NCBI RefSeq assembly: GCF_023893635.1 | Contig: NZ_JAMWYK010000003.1 | Location: forward strand, 79,493-143,492 | DNA: 64,000 nt | Source: Fructobacillus apis | GTDB lineage: Bacteria > Bacillota > Bacilli > Lactobacillales > Lactobacillaceae | Direction: 5' to 3' | In this document: positions 36,200 to 45,232 of the stretch, piece after piece | Position numbering within the stretch: position 1 is the stretch's first letter | How the letters are laid out: the number at the start of each line of letters is the position of its first letter | Position numbers and translations under genes: made by a program | Notes under the pieces: model-generated | What the model was told of the DNA's origin: nothing | What the model saw: only the letters and a program-made list of their open reading frames with translations | Database searches by the model: none

Positions 36200-37903
36200 T
36201 TATCCTTGGACCTTGGCAGCCATTTCCTTTTCATAGGAAGCAAGCTTTTCGTCGGCTGAAGCTTGGGAGTCAGCAACGACACCCAAGTAGAGCTTCAACT
36301 TTGGTTCCGTACCAGATGGGCGCAAGGCAATCCATGAACCGTCGGCCAACCAGTATTTCAAGACGTTGGCCTTTGGTTGTGGCATTTCTTTTTCGGCACC
36401 GTCACGGTCGTACTGTGTGCGGTTGGCGAAGTCTTGGGTTGCCAAAACCAAATGACCAGCCACTTCTTCCAACTTTTGTCCGCGGAACTTTGCCATGACG
36501 TCGGCCATTTCCTGGGCACCGTTCACGCCAGGGAATTCGTAGGCGATGGTCTTTTCTTCAAAGTAACCGAATTCTTCGCACAAGGAATTCAAGCCGTCAG
36601 CAAATGACAAGCCCTTTTCCTTGTAGAAGGCGGCCATTTCGGCGAACAAGACGAGGGCTTGAATGGCGTCCTTGTCGTGGGCGAATGGCTTGATCAAGTA
36701 ACCGAATGACTCTTCGAACCCGAAGAGGTATTGGTAATCCTTCTTTTCTTCGAAGCGATCAATCATGGCGGCGATGTACTTGAATCCAGTCAAGACATCG
36801 AAGGTTGAAACACCAAATGACTTGGCGATTTCAGCCGCAAATCGAGATGAAACGATAGACGTGACGATGGCACCGTTGTCTGGCAATTCGCCGGTCTTCT
36901 TCTTTGCCGTAAGCAAGTAGTTGACCATCAAAGCGGCGATTTGGTTACCAGACAAAACTTGGTATGAACCGTCGGCCAAGCGAACGGCCGCACCCATGCG
37001 GTCGGCGTCGGGATCGGTGGCGACAACCAAGTCCGCTTCTTCCTTCTTGGCGTACTCGATGGCCAATGACAAGGCGGCTGGGTCTTCTGGGTTAGGCTTT
37101 TTCACCGTTGGGAAGTCCCCGTCCAGTTCGGCCTGTTCCTTTACGATGGTGTAGTTGGAAAAGCCAGCTTGTTGCAAGGCCTTTTCCCCAATGTACTGCC
37201 CCGTTCCGTGAAGTGGTGAGTAGACGAACTTGAGTGCTGAACCTTCCTTTGCAATGAGGTCCTTATCAACGGAAATCGTCTTGACTTCGGCCAGGTATGG
37301 GTCGTCGACGAGGGCGTCGATAACTTCGACCGTCTTTTCGGCTGCATCCTTTTCGATGTGGAACGGATCCTTAATGGCGGCACGCGCGTCGATGACGGCC
37401 TGCACGGCTTCAGGAATCATCTGTCCCCCATCTTCACCGTAGACCTTGTAACCGTTGTCTTGCTTTGGGTTGTGAGAAGCCGTAATCATGATTCCGGCAA
37501 AGGCCTTCAAGTGGCGAACACCGAACGACAATTCAGGCGTTGGGCGCAATGAGCTGAAGCGGTAAACCTTGATGCCGTGGGCAGACAAGACTTGAGAAGC
37601 TTCCTTTGCGAATTCTTCTGAGTGGTGACGGGAGTCAAAGGCGATGACAACCCCGCGGTCCTTGGCAGCTTGTCCAGCAGCATCGATGTATTGAGCCAAG
37701 GCTTCGGTCACCTTAGCAACCGTGATCACGTTGATGTGGTTGGTTCCAACACCCATGTGACCACGCATTCCTGCCGTTCCAAAGGCCATGTCCTGGTAGA
37801 AGGCTTCTTCGGCTTCTTCATTAGACATTGTCTTCAATTCATTTTCCAAATCGGCTGGCAACGTTGCTTCTTGCCATTCCTTCATGGTTTCTTGATAAGT
37901 CAT
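36200..37903 (-). CDS. pgcA: Phosphoglucomutase / phosphomannomutase (alpha-D-phosphohexomutase)
   Basis: A 567-residue enzyme interconverting glucose-1-phosphate and glucose-6-phosphate. The phosphoserine loop TASHNPKQDNG, the metal loop DPDADRMG, the sugar loop GFEES and the phosphate-binding RPSGTEPKLKLY are intact. ATG 37903 (MTYQETMKEW) is chosen for its AAGGAG; a longer frame to 37957 runs into dedA. With galU it supplies UDP-glucose for wall polymers and glycolipids. The dedA gene ends directly upstream. Confidence 0.95.
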   Translation of the reverse strand: MTYQETMKEWQEATLPADLENELKTMSNEEAEEAFYQDMAFGTAGMRGHMGVGTNHINVITVAKVTEALAQYIDAAGQAAKDRGVVIAFDSRHHSEEFAKEASQVLSAHGIKVYRFSSLRPTPELSFGVRHLKAFAGIMITASHNPKQDNGYKVYGEDGGQMIPEAVQAVIDARAAIKDPFHIEKDAAEKTVEVIDALVDDPYLAEVKTISVDKDLIAKEGSALKFVYSPLHGTGQYIGEKALQQAGFSNYTIVKEQAELDGDFPTVKKPNPEDPAALSLAIEYAKKEEADLVVATDPDADRMGAAVRLADGSYQVLSGNQIAALMVNYLLTAKKKTGELPDNGAIVTSIVSSRFAAEIAKSFGVSTFDVLTGFKYIAAMIDRFEEKKDYQYLFGFEESFGYLIKPFAHDKDAIQALVLFAEMAAFYKEKGLSFADGLNSLCEEFGYFEEKTIAYEFPGVNGAQEMADVMAKFRGQKLEEVAGHLVLATQDFANRTQYDRDGAEKEMPQPKANVLKYWLADGSWIALRPSGTEPKLKLYLGVVADSQASADEKLASYEKEMAAKVQG

Positions 37904-37904
37904 G

Positions 37905-38579
37905 CTATTCTCCTTTTTCTTGGCTTGGCTTAGTAATGAGGTCCACGATGATCGCACGGAAACGCTTGGAGCGCAACGTCAAGATGGCAATAATCACAGC
38001 GATCACAACCAAGGCAACCATCAGTTCCTTTGGCAGCTCAAGGTGGCCGAAGAAGTAACCGATGGTGACCATGGAAAGCGACCAGATGGATGAAGCAATC
38101 ACGGACATGTGGAAGTAAGTTTTAAAGGGTAAGTGCAAGCGGTGGGCAGAAAGTGGCACAATCGTTCGAATGAAGGGAACGAAACGACCAATAATAATGA
38201 AGAGTTGCCAACGCTTTGGATTCAGGTTATCCGTAATCTTTTGCGTCATTTCTTCATTTAAGTGCTTTTTAACCCAGGGAATCTTGTCGACCTGCTTGAT
38301 GATCCAGGCACCAAACCAGTAGTTGATGGAATCCCCGATGGCCGAAGCAAGGGCGAATAAAATGACCAGGGCCACGAACTCCATTGGTTCGTGGTGGCGC
38401 CCAGCGAGTCCCGCAGCGGTCATGACCAGGGCATCCCCCGGAATGAATCCCGTGATGATACCACCGGTCTCAATCAAAATCAGTAGGAACAGAATCGACA
38501 GTTCAACTATCGAAAAGTTCGCGGACGTTGACCCGATGTGGGTCATCCATGTTGTCACTGCTGCAAAGGAATCGACCAT
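37905..38579 (-). CDS. DedA-family membrane protein
   Basis: A 224-residue multi-pass protein. It shows the DedA signature GFIPGDALVMTAAGLAG, the re-entrant region with FxPFIRTIVPL (RFVPFIRTIVPLSA) and a basic C-terminus. DedA proteins act in membrane homeostasis and lipid-carrier flipping. ATG 38579 is selected because GGGAG lies 9 nt upstream; the frame extends to 38663 but that part overlaps a copy of the dispersed motif. pgcA starts immediately after it, suggesting co-transcription. Confidence 0.9.
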   Translation of the reverse strand: MVDSFAAVTTWMTHIGSTSANFSIVELSILFLLILIETGGIITGFIPGDALVMTAAGLAGRHHEPMEFVALVILFALASAIGDSINYWFGAWIIKQVDKIPWVKKHLNEEMTQKITDNLNPKRWQLFIIIGRFVPFIRTIVPLSAHRLHLPFKTYFHMSVIASSIWSLSMVTIGYFFGHLELPKELMVALVVIAVIIAILTLRSKRFRAIIVDLITKPSQEKGE

Positions 38580-38632
38580 AAGCATATTCTCCCGAAACAT
38601 CATAATAACGAGTAAGGTGCTGTGCTTTCTAC

Positions 38633-38657
38633 CAAAGTCGGGCCCGACCGGGCCCGC
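38633..38657 (-). repeat. Dispersed 25-bp motif in the dedA leader
   Basis: Minus-strand GCGGGCCC GGTC GGGCCCG ACTTTG can form a 7-bp hairpin. It lies 53 nt before the dedA ATG. Confidence 0.65.
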
Positions 38658-38859
38658 TCCCATCGATTGAAAGCAGTCAGAACCATTTACTTAAGTCCAT
38701 CATACGCTAAAGCCGGGGTAAATTCAGCCATTATTTGTGCTTTTCTTCCACTATTAAGACATTCCTAAAAAACATCCTCTTCCATTTTATTCTATTTACT
38801 CTAGAATCGCTAAAAATTATCCGAATCGGGCCTGACTTTTTCAAAAAATGACATAAAAG

Positions 38860-38919
38860 AAGGCTTTTTCATATTGTTTGTGCAGATATTATATATGAAA
38901 AAAGAAGTATAAAAGCCTT
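38860..38919. promoter_or_regulatory. Nested inverted repeats upstream of the mannitol dehydrogenase promoter
   Basis: Outer arms AAGGCTTTT / AAAAGCCTT and inner arms TTTTTCATAT / ATATGAAAAA lie 35-95 bp upstream of the -35 box. They could be an activator or repressor site, or a terminator-like element on the DNA. No known operator was recognised. Confidence 0.45.
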
Positions 38920-38953
38920 TATTATTACATTTGTGTAACTTTATAAAAACGTG

Positions 38954-38982
38954 TTGACATTACTTTGTGCATTGTTTAATAT
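38954..38982 (+). promoter_or_regulatory. Strong promoter of the mannitol dehydrogenase cluster
   Basis: Perfect TTGACA, 17-bp spacer, TAATAT. This is the closest match to consensus in the window and fits the extreme codon bias of the gene. Confidence 0.85.
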
Positions 38983-39024
38983 ATATTGTGTAATAAAGAA
39001 CAAGGATATTTGGAGGACAAATAC

Positions 39025-40041
39025 ATGGAAGCTCTTGTATTAACTGGAAAGAAGCAATTGGAAGTCAAGAACATTGACAAGCCAGAAGTAAAGCCTAACG
39101 AAGTGTTGATCCACACGGCCTACGCCGGTGTCTGTGGAACTGACCACGCTTTGTACGCTGGTGAACCAGGTTCAGCCGATGCTGTTCCACCAATCGTTTT
39201 GGGACACGAAAACTCAGGTGTTGTTAAGGAAGTTGGTTCAGCCGTTACCAACTTGAAGGTTGGTGACCGCGTGTCAATCGACCCTAACATCTACTGTGGG
39301 CAATGCAAGTTCTGCCACACGAACCGTCCAGAACTCTGTGAAAACCTTTCAGCCGTTGGTGTTACGCGTGACGGTGGATTCGAAGAATACTTCACTGCCC
39401 CAGCCGAAGTTGTTTACCCAATCCCTGACAACGTTGACTTGAAGTCAGCTGCCATCGTTGAACCAATTTCATGTGCCATCCACGGTATGAAGTTGTTGAA
39501 GCCATCACCATACCAAAAGGCTTTGGTTATCGGTGACGGATTCATGGGTGAATTGTTCGTCCAAATCTTGCAAGCCTACGGTATCCACCAAGTTGACTTG
39601 GCCGGAATCGTTGACGAAAAGTTGAAGATGAACAAGGAACTCTTCAACGTACAAAACACGTTTAACACGATGAACGGTGACAAGATCCCTTCATCAGAAT
39701 ACGACATCGTTATCGAAGCCGTTGGTATGCCACAAACGCAAGAATCAGCCATCGAATCAGCTGCCCGTGGTGGTCAAGTGTTGATGTTCGGTGTTGGTGG
39801 ACCTGACGCCCGCTTCGAAATGAACACTTACGAAGTCTTCCAAAAGGAATTGACGATCCAAGGTTCATTCATTAACCCTCACGCATTCGAAGACTCATTG
39901 GCATTGCTTTCATCTGGTAAGTTGAACATCAAGCCATTGATGTCACACGAACTCGAATTGTCACAAGTTGACGACTTTGTTAACGGTAAGTTGGGCGTTG
40001 TCTCAAAGGCCGTTGTTAAGGTCGGTGGTGAAGAGGCCTAA
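39025..40041 (+). CDS. mdh: Mannitol 2-dehydrogenase (zinc-dependent, Leuconostoc type)
   Basis: A 338-residue zinc medium-chain dehydrogenase, the length of the Leuconostoc mannitol dehydrogenases that reduce fructose to mannitol with NADH. Catalytic zinc ligands C37 and H61-E62, structural zinc cysteines C91, C94, C97 and C105, and the nucleotide loop GDGFMG are present. The sequence ([29 protein letters not shown]) follows the known Leuconostoc enzyme closely. Codon use is highly biased, the promoter is near-consensus, and GGAGG lies 8 nt before the ATG. The reaction would regenerate NAD during heterofermentation. A related polyol substrate is possible. Confidence 0.88.
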   Translation: MEALVLTGKKQLEVKNIDKPEVKPNEVLIHTAYAGVCGTDHALYAGEPGSADAVPPIVLGHENSGVVKEVGSAVTNLKVGDRVSIDPNIYCGQCKFCHTNRPELCENLSAVGVTRDGGFEEYFTAPAEVVYPIPDNVDLKSAAIVEPISCAIHGMKLLKPSPYQKALVIGDGFMGELFVQILQAYGIHQVDLAGIVDEKLKMNKELFNVQNTFNTMNGDKIPSSEYDIVIEAVGMPQTQESAIESAARGGQVLMFGVGGPDARFEMNTYEVFQKELTIQGSFINPHAFEDSLALLSSGKLNIKPLMSHELELSQVDDFVNGKLGVVSKAVVKVGGEEA

Positions 40042-40046
40042 TTAAT

Positions 40047-40760
40047 ATGAAAAACAGTACCCGTACGTTAGGATGGGGTACCACCCTTTCCTACTTCGCC
40101 TTTTCTTTGGTGATTAACGCCATGGGAAACGTTTTGACGATTGCTACGAGTCAAAAGATTCACCCAGCATTCTTGGGTTCTGCTTACTGGACTGCCGCTG
40201 AAAACGGTTGGAACATCTCCTTCATGGGAAACACCTCTGTTGGTTTGTCCATCGTCTTCTTCGCTGTTGGTGTCTTGATTGCCATCATGAACATGATTTT
40301 GGAGCACAAGATTGATTGGCTTCGTTTCTTCGGAAACATCGCCTTCATCATGCCATTCTCATTCTTGATTGGTATCTTCTCAAACGCCTTCAACCAATGG
40401 ATGCCAGAAGCACATGGTTGGCCAATGGTCATCTCATACGTTCTCTTGAACTTCTTGGGTGTGGCCATGATCGCCACGGCGATTTCCATCTACCAACGCA
40501 CAAACGTTGTGCTCCACCCTGCCGACGACTTGATGCAAATCTTGCGTTTCAAGTACTTTAACGGTCGTGCCGGATTGGCGATGTGGGTATCTTACATCCC
40601 ACCTACAATCATCGGTGTGGTAGCATTAATTGCGGTTCCTGATTTCTCAAACTACGGTTTGGGTACAATCTTCGCCTTCCTCTTCCAGGGAAACATCACT
40701 GGATGGGCGGATACGCGAATCTTCAAGAACCTGAAGCACCAGGGAATCGAAGTCGAATAG
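40047..40760 (+). CDS. YczE/YitT-like multi-pass membrane protein
   Basis: A 237-residue protein with about five to six membrane helices. It starts RTLGWGTTLSYFAFSLVINAMGN and has a DDLMQILRFKYF loop, which recalls YczE/YyaS/YitT-type proteins. GAAGAGG overlaps the end of mdh, 5 nt upstream, so translation is coupled. Its tie to mannitol dehydrogenase suggests a sugar- or redox-linked transport role, but nothing in the sequence proves one. Confidence 0.6.
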   Translation: MKNSTRTLGWGTTLSYFAFSLVINAMGNVLTIATSQKIHPAFLGSAYWTAAENGWNISFMGNTSVGLSIVFFAVGVLIAIMNMILEHKIDWLRFFGNIAFIMPFSFLIGIFSNAFNQWMPEAHGWPMVISYVLLNFLGVAMIATAISIYQRTNVVLHPADDLMQILRFKYFNGRAGLAMWVSYIPPTIIGVVALIAVPDFSNYGLGTIFAFLFQGNITGWADTRIFKNLKHQGIEVE

Positions 40761-40795
40761 ACTCCACCCTGTCAGTATAAAAAGGAGTGATGCAC

Positions 40796-41182
40796 ATGGC
40801 ATTAACTGATTACTTTGACGATATTCAACACGTTGGTGTTCCAACCAAGGACTTGGACCGAGCTGAAAAGTTCTGGGAAAGCATTGGTTTCAAGAAGATT
40901 GGTGATTTTGCTGCTGGACCTGTCAAGTTCATGCAATACGGTCACTTGATCATTGAAACGTGGCTCTCAGACGAAGGAACGGAAAAGCCTGGTGCCATCA
41001 ACCACGTGTCAATGAACACGTCAGATGCTGACAAAGCCTTTGAAGAAGCAAAGAAGATGGGCTTGGATGTGATGGACAAGGAAGTGCAACACTTGCCTTT
41101 CTGGGATCACGGTATCAAGTTCTTCAACGTTCGCACGCCGGACGGTATGACTTTGGAATTCTGTGAAAAGGTTCAAAAGTAA
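40796..41182 (+). CDS. VOC-superfamily (glyoxalase-like) protein
   Basis: A 128-residue single-domain vicinal-oxygen-chelate protein: IQHVGVPTKDLDRAEKFWES at the start, a central INHVSMNT metal-ligand region, and VRTPDGMTLEFCE at the end. AAGGAG lies upstream of ATG 40796. It is the last gene of the mdh cluster and ends at a strong terminator. It could detoxify dicarbonyls or act on a sugar derivative; the substrate is unknown. Confidence 0.85.
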   Translation: MALTDYFDDIQHVGVPTKDLDRAEKFWESIGFKKIGDFAAGPVKFMQYGHLIIETWLSDEGTEKPGAINHVSMNTSDADKAFEEAKKMGLDVMDKEVQHLPFWDHGIKFFNVRTPDGMTLEFCEKVQK

Positions 41183-41189
41183 GACAACA

Positions 41190-41231
41190 AAAAAAGCCTC
41201 GGTTCATCGAAAGATGAACCGGGGCTTTTTG
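41190..41231. terminator. Bidirectional terminator between the VOC gene and trxB
   Basis: AAAAAGCCTCGGTTCATC / GATGAACCGGGGCTTTTT stem, convergent genes. Confidence 0.92.
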
Positions 41232-41267
41232 TTTTAATCAGATATGCTTTTAAAAGCCATAGGAGGC

Positions 41268-42209
41268 TTATTGACCAGCTTTTAAGGCTGAGACATAATT
41301 GTATGCCGATTGACCCGCCTGGCCACCGTCACCGATTGCTGTGGTGATCTGACGAAGTTCCTTAACAAGGACATCCCCAGCCGCAAAGATTCCAGGAACC
41401 TTCGTTTGCATCGTTTCATCGGCAATCACCCAACCGTGTTCGTTGGTGATGTTCAAATCCGCAAACTTTTCGGTGTTTGGCTTCAACCCGATGTAGATGA
41501 AGACACCAGCGGCTTCAAAGGTTGAGTCCGCACCAGTCTTGTTGTTGTGCAAGTTAACTGACTGGACTTCTTCGCCGTTTCCGTTGATGCTTGTCACTTC
41601 CGTGTTGAAGACGAATTCGATATTATCCTTCTTCATGGCGCGTTGTTGCAAGATTGGTTGCGCCTTCAAGCGGTCACCACGAACAAAAATCGTGACGTGG
41701 TCGACAACATCAGCGAGGTAGAGCCCTTCTTCGACGGCGGAATCACCACCACCGACAACGGCAACGCCTTCACCCTTGAAGAAGGCGGCGTCACAGACGG
41801 CACAGTAGGAAACGCCCTTTCCCTGGTAGTCTTCTTCGCCATCGACCCCAAGGTGTACGTGTTCGGAACCAGTGGCCACAATCACGGCTGGTGCTTGGTA
41901 GTCACCCATGTCCGTGTGCACCATCTTTTCGTTGTTGTCCAAGACTTCAACGGAAGAAACTTCACCAAAGGTATACTCAGCACCGAACTGGGTTGAGGAG
42001 GCATACATCTTTTCAGCCAAGTCCGGTCCCTTGATGTTGTTGTAACCTGGATAGTTTTCAACGTCTGCGGTGTTGTTCATCTGACCACCGTAAATCCCCT
42101 GGTCAATCATGATTGTCTTCAATTCGGCACGTGAGGCGTAGGTGGCAGCGGTCATACCAGCTGGCCCGGCCCCGATAATGATTACATCGTATTGCTTTGT
42201 CTCTGACAT
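41268..42209 (-). CDS. trxB: Thioredoxin reductase
   Basis: A 313-residue FAD/NADPH enzyme. FAD motif GAGPAGMTAATYA at the N-terminus, redox-active CAVC, NADPH motif GGGDSAVEE and the C-terminal FAAGDV are present. GGGAGG precedes the ATG. It is transcribed after galU with a terminator between, in the conserved hprK-gpsA-galU-trxB order. Confidence 0.97.
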   Translation of the reverse strand: MSETKQYDVIIIGAGPAGMTAATYASRAELKTIMIDQGIYGGQMNNTADVENYPGYNNIKGPDLAEKMYASSTQFGAEYTFGEVSSVEVLDNNEKMVHTDMGDYQAPAVIVATGSEHVHLGVDGEEDYQGKGVSYCAVCDAAFFKGEGVAVVGGGDSAVEEGLYLADVVDHVTIFVRGDRLKAQPILQQRAMKKDNIEFVFNTEVTSINGNGEEVQSVNLHNNKTGADSTFEAAGVFIYIGLKPNTEKFADLNITNEHGWVIADETMQTKVPGIFAAGDVLVKELRQITTAIGDGGQAGQSAYNYVSALKAGQ

Positions 42210-42278
42210 GACAATACCTCCCTGTAAATGAATTTGGTATAGTCTATTTTAACCTTATTCCAAACCGTTGTCGAATAA

Positions 42279-42310
42279 AAAAAGAGAGAGGTATATACCT
42301 CTCTCTTTTT
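42279..42310 (-). terminator. Rho-independent terminator after galU
   Basis: AAAGAGAGAGGTATATACCTC palindrome with T-run on the minus strand, 8 bp past the galU stop codon. Confidence 0.9.
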
Positions 42311-42317
42311 AAAAGGA

Positions 42318-43193
42318 TTAGAGCTTTGCAGCCATTTCCTTGATGTATGCTCGGAGTTCATCCTTTGTTTGAGGGTGCTTCAATCCGAATTCGATGTTGG
42401 TTTGCAAGAAACCAATCTTTGAACCGATGTCGTAACGACGGCCCTTGAAGTTGTGGGCGTAAACGTGTTGACGGTCGTTCAAGGTATCGATGGCATCCGT
42501 CAATTGGATTTCGCCACCCTTACCAGGCTTTGTGTTTTCAAGTTCTTCGAAGATTTCAGGCGTGAGCAAGTAACGTCCGATGATGGCCAAGTCTGAAGGA
42601 GCATCTTCAGGCGCTGGCTTTTCAACGAATGACTTCACACGGTAGAGGCCATCGTCCTTTACCTTAGCGGCTGGGTCGATAACACCGTATTCAGAAACTT
42701 GTTCGTGTGGTACTTCCATAACGGCCAAAGTTGATTCACCCGTTTCGTTGTAACGGTTGATCAATTGCTTCGTCAATGGCACTTCGTCTTGCATCAAGTC
42801 GTCACCAAGCAACACAACGAATGGTTCGTCGCCGATGAAGCTCTTGGCAGTCAAGATGGCGTCTCCCAATCCCTTAGGGTGAGATTGACGGATGAAGTAC
42901 ATGTTGATGTCCGTCGTTTCTTCCACGAGGTTCAACAATTCCAACTTGTTCTTTTCGCGCAAGTTGTTTTCCAATTCAGGATTTGAATCAAAGTGGTCTT
43001 CGATTGAACGCTTTGACTTACCGTCAACAATCACGATGTCTTCGATTCCAGAATCAATTGCTTCACGCACGATGTATTCGATCGTTGGCGTATCCACAAT
43101 TGGCAACATTTCCTTGGCCAATGCCTTCGTGGCTGGCAAGAAACGCGTTCCCAACCCAGCGGCTGGGATAACAGCTTTACGTACAGGTTTCAT
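42318..43193 (-). CDS. galU: UTP-glucose-1-phosphate uridylyltransferase
   Basis: A 291-residue nucleotidyltransferase making UDP-glucose. [21 protein letters not shown] (nucleotide loop), VVLLGDDLM and [11 protein letters not shown] are conserved. With pgcA it feeds glycolipid and wall-sugar synthesis. It has its own extended -10 promoter and a leader with a perfect palindrome. Confidence 0.97.
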   Translation of the reverse strand: MKPVRKAVIPAAGLGTRFLPATKALAKEMLPIVDTPTIEYIVREAIDSGIEDIVIVDGKSKRSIEDHFDSNPELENNLREKNKLELLNLVEETTDINMYFIRQSHPKGLGDAILTAKSFIGDEPFVVLLGDDLMQDEVPLTKQLINRYNETGESTLAVMEVPHEQVSEYGVIDPAAKVKDDGLYRVKSFVEKPAPEDAPSDLAIIGRYLLTPEIFEELENTKPGKGGEIQLTDAIDTLNDRQHVYAHNFKGRRYDIGSKIGFLQTNIEFGLKHPQTKDELRAYIKEMAAKL

Positions 43194-43212
43194 TCTATCC
43201 TACTTTCTTCAA

Positions 43213-43253
43213 GGTACAAATCTGTACCAAAATCATTCTTGTTTATTATAACA
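43213..43253 (-). promoter_or_regulatory. galU promoter with downstream palindrome
   Basis: TGTTATAAT at 43253-43245 and, about ten bases after the expected start, the palindrome GGTACA AATC TGTACC (plus strand, 43213-43228). The palindrome may be an operator or a short RNA hairpin. Confidence 0.6.
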
Positions 43254-43262
43254 AAGTCTTCA

Positions 43263-44273
43263 CTAATCTTCAGCCTTCAATGGACGAGTCATCAAATCCT
43301 TGATGGCGGCGTTGATTGATTCGCCTTCGTAGATGACGCGGTACAAAGCAGAAGTGATTGGTAAGTCAAGGTTCAGGCTGCCCTGAAGGTCATTGACGGC
43401 CTTCACGGTGTTGACACCTTCGATGACCATGCCCATCTCTTCTTCGACCTGTGACAACGGCTTGCCCTGGCCGAGTGAACGGCCGGCACGGTAGTTACGT
43501 GAATTTGGCGACATTCCCGTCACAATCAAATCGCCGATTCCGGCCAACCCTAAGAACGTCTCAGCGTTTGCACCCAGTGCTTTTCCAACGGCGCGGATTT
43601 CGACTAAGCCACGAGTGAGAAGTGCTGCTTGTGCGTTTGCACCATACCCCTTTCCAATCAACATCCCGGAACCGATAGCGATGATGTTCTTCAAGGCCCC
43701 ACCGAGTTCGGAACCGATTAGATCGGCGTTCGTGTATGGACGGAAGCTTTCGTTTGCCAAGGCTTCCTGCAACGCTTCTGCCGCCTTTTCATCGGTTGAA
43801 CCGATTGAGATGGCCGTCAAGTCAGACTTGATGACGTCTTCGGCGTGGGAAGGACCTGAGATAACCGCCAAGCCCGTGTAGCATTCGGCTGGAACCACTT
43901 CTTCTAACATCTGTGAGATGCGTAGGTGTGTCTTTTGTTCCAAGCCCTTCGTGGCGTGTGCCAAGACAACTTGTTGGCCGGAAGTCTTCAAGACCTCGGC
44001 TAACTTCGTCCCAACTTCGCGGATGGCCTTTGTTGGCACAACCACCAAGGCGATGGCCGCACCGTCAAGCGCTTCAGCCATCTCAGACGTCGCCTGCAAG
44101 TTTTCTTCCAACTTCGCCTTTGGCAAGTACTTGTCGTTTGTATGCTGATTGTTAATCTCAGCGGCTTGTTCTTCTTTGTGGGACCAGAGTACAACCTGGT
44201 TTCCATTCTTTGCCATGGTATTGGCTAAAGCCGTTCCCCAGGAACCGGCACCCAAAACGGCGACTTTAGTCAT
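43263..44273 (-). CDS. gpsA: NAD(P)-dependent glycerol-3-phosphate dehydrogenase
   Basis: A 336-residue enzyme reducing dihydroxyacetone phosphate for phospholipid synthesis. VLGAGSWGTALA (nucleotide loop), SGPSHAEDV, and LGGALKNIIAIG with the catalytic Lys are present. It overlaps hprK by 8 nt. Normally lgt lies between hprK and gpsA in many lactic acid bacteria; it is missing here. Confidence 0.97.
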   Translation of the reverse strand: MTKVAVLGAGSWGTALANTMAKNGNQVVLWSHKEEQAAEINNQHTNDKYLPKAKLEENLQATSEMAEALDGAAIALVVVPTKAIREVGTKLAEVLKTSGQQVVLAHATKGLEQKTHLRISQMLEEVVPAECYTGLAVISGPSHAEDVIKSDLTAISIGSTDEKAAEALQEALANESFRPYTNADLIGSELGGALKNIIAIGSGMLIGKGYGANAQAALLTRGLVEIRAVGKALGANAETFLGLAGIGDLIVTGMSPNSRNYRAGRSLGQGKPLSQVEEEMGMVIEGVNTVKAVNDLQGSLNLDLPITSALYRVIYEGESINAAIKDLMTRPLKAED

Positions 44274-45231
44274 GTTTTTTGTCCTCTTCGTCAGTCTGTT
44301 GATTCTTCTTAATTTCTTCGTCCATGCGTTGTTGCAGGGTCGTCAAGGCGTCGTAACCCATGTTTTGGGTACGGAACTTAACGGCGGCGGCATCAATCAC
44401 AGAAGCGGTGTTTCGACCGGATGTAACCGGCACGACCATCTTCTTGATTTTCACACCAAGGATGTCGAGCGTCTCGTTTTCATTTCCGAGGCGGTCAAAG
44501 TTTTGCTCCCCAATCTTGCCGTTTGACAGGTGAATGTTCAAGCGGATAGAAGCGTGGGAACGAACGGAAACGGCACCATAAACCTGTTGGACGTCGATGA
44601 TTCCGACACCACGGACTTCCATCAAGTTTTGCAAAACAGAAGATGGCTGTCCAATCAAACGTTGTTCGTCTTCTTGGTGAATGTCGACGCGGTCGTCGGC
44701 AACCAAGCGAGCCTTCCCCTGCTGGATTAATTCCAGAGCGGATTCCGTCTTACCGATACCAGCGTCTCCCGTAATCAAGACACCCAGTCCGTGGACGTCA
44801 ATCAAGACGCCGTGAACAGACTGACGTGGTGCTAACTCACCACCCAGGTAGTAGGTCATGTTGGACAAAATCTGTGAAGAAGTCAGACGCGTCGTCAAGA
44901 TTGGAATGTGCGCCTCTTCGGCCGCTTGCTTCAATTCGTCTGCGATTGGCAGGTCCGTTGAAACAACGAAAGCCGGCGTTTTCTGGTCCGCCATCTTGCG
45001 GTAGACCATCAACAGTTCGTCGTGTGACATGCGGTCAGAAAAAGACGTTTCCGTGATTCCGAGCAACTGCACACGTTCCGGCGCGTAGTAAGTAAAGTAA
45101 CCGGTCATTTCCAAACCAGGACGGGAAATGTCCGCCGTCGTGATGGGCCGGTCTAAGTAGTCGTGACCCGAGACAATCGTCAATCGAGTGTGGTCGACCA
45201 ATTCTTTAACAGTAACAGTTTTTTGTGCCAT
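44266..45231 (-). CDS. hprK: HPr kinase/phosphorylase
   Basis: A 321-residue sensor enzyme that phosphorylates Ser46 of HPr and drives CcpA-dependent carbon control. P-loop GDAGIGKTESALEL and the family signature LMEVRGVGIIDVQ are present. The C-terminus is Lys/Asp-rich. AGGAGG lies before the start, and the YvlD-like gene ends 1 nt upstream. Confidence 0.97.
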   Translation of the reverse strand: MAQKTVTVKELVDHTRLTIVSGHDYLDRPITTADISRPGLEMTGYFTYYAPERVQLLGITETSFSDRMSHDELLMVYRKMADQKTPAFVVSTDLPIADELKQAAEEAHIPILTTRLTSSQILSNMTYYLGGELAPRQSVHGVLIDVHGLGVLITGDAGIGKTESALELIQQGKARLVADDRVDIHQEDEQRLIGQPSSVLQNLMEVRGVGIIDVQQVYGAVSVRSHASIRLNIHLSNGKIGEQNFDRLGNENETLDILGVKIKKMVVPVTSGRNTASVIDAAAVKFRTQNMGYDALTTLQQRMDEEIKKNQQTDEEDKKHD

Positions 45232-45232
45232 A

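Larger units (their letters stand above)
38580..39024. other. 445-bp divergent intergenic region between dedA and mannitol dehydrogenase
   Basis: No gene is seen. The left third holds the dedA leader with its GC-rich motif. A half copy of the same motif in the opposite orientation (TCGGGCCTGACTTT, 38826-38839) lies in the middle. A long imperfect inverted repeat spans 38860-38919, and the mannitol dehydrogenase promoter is at 38954-38982. The rest is AT-rich with no recognisable structure. Confidence 0.6.
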
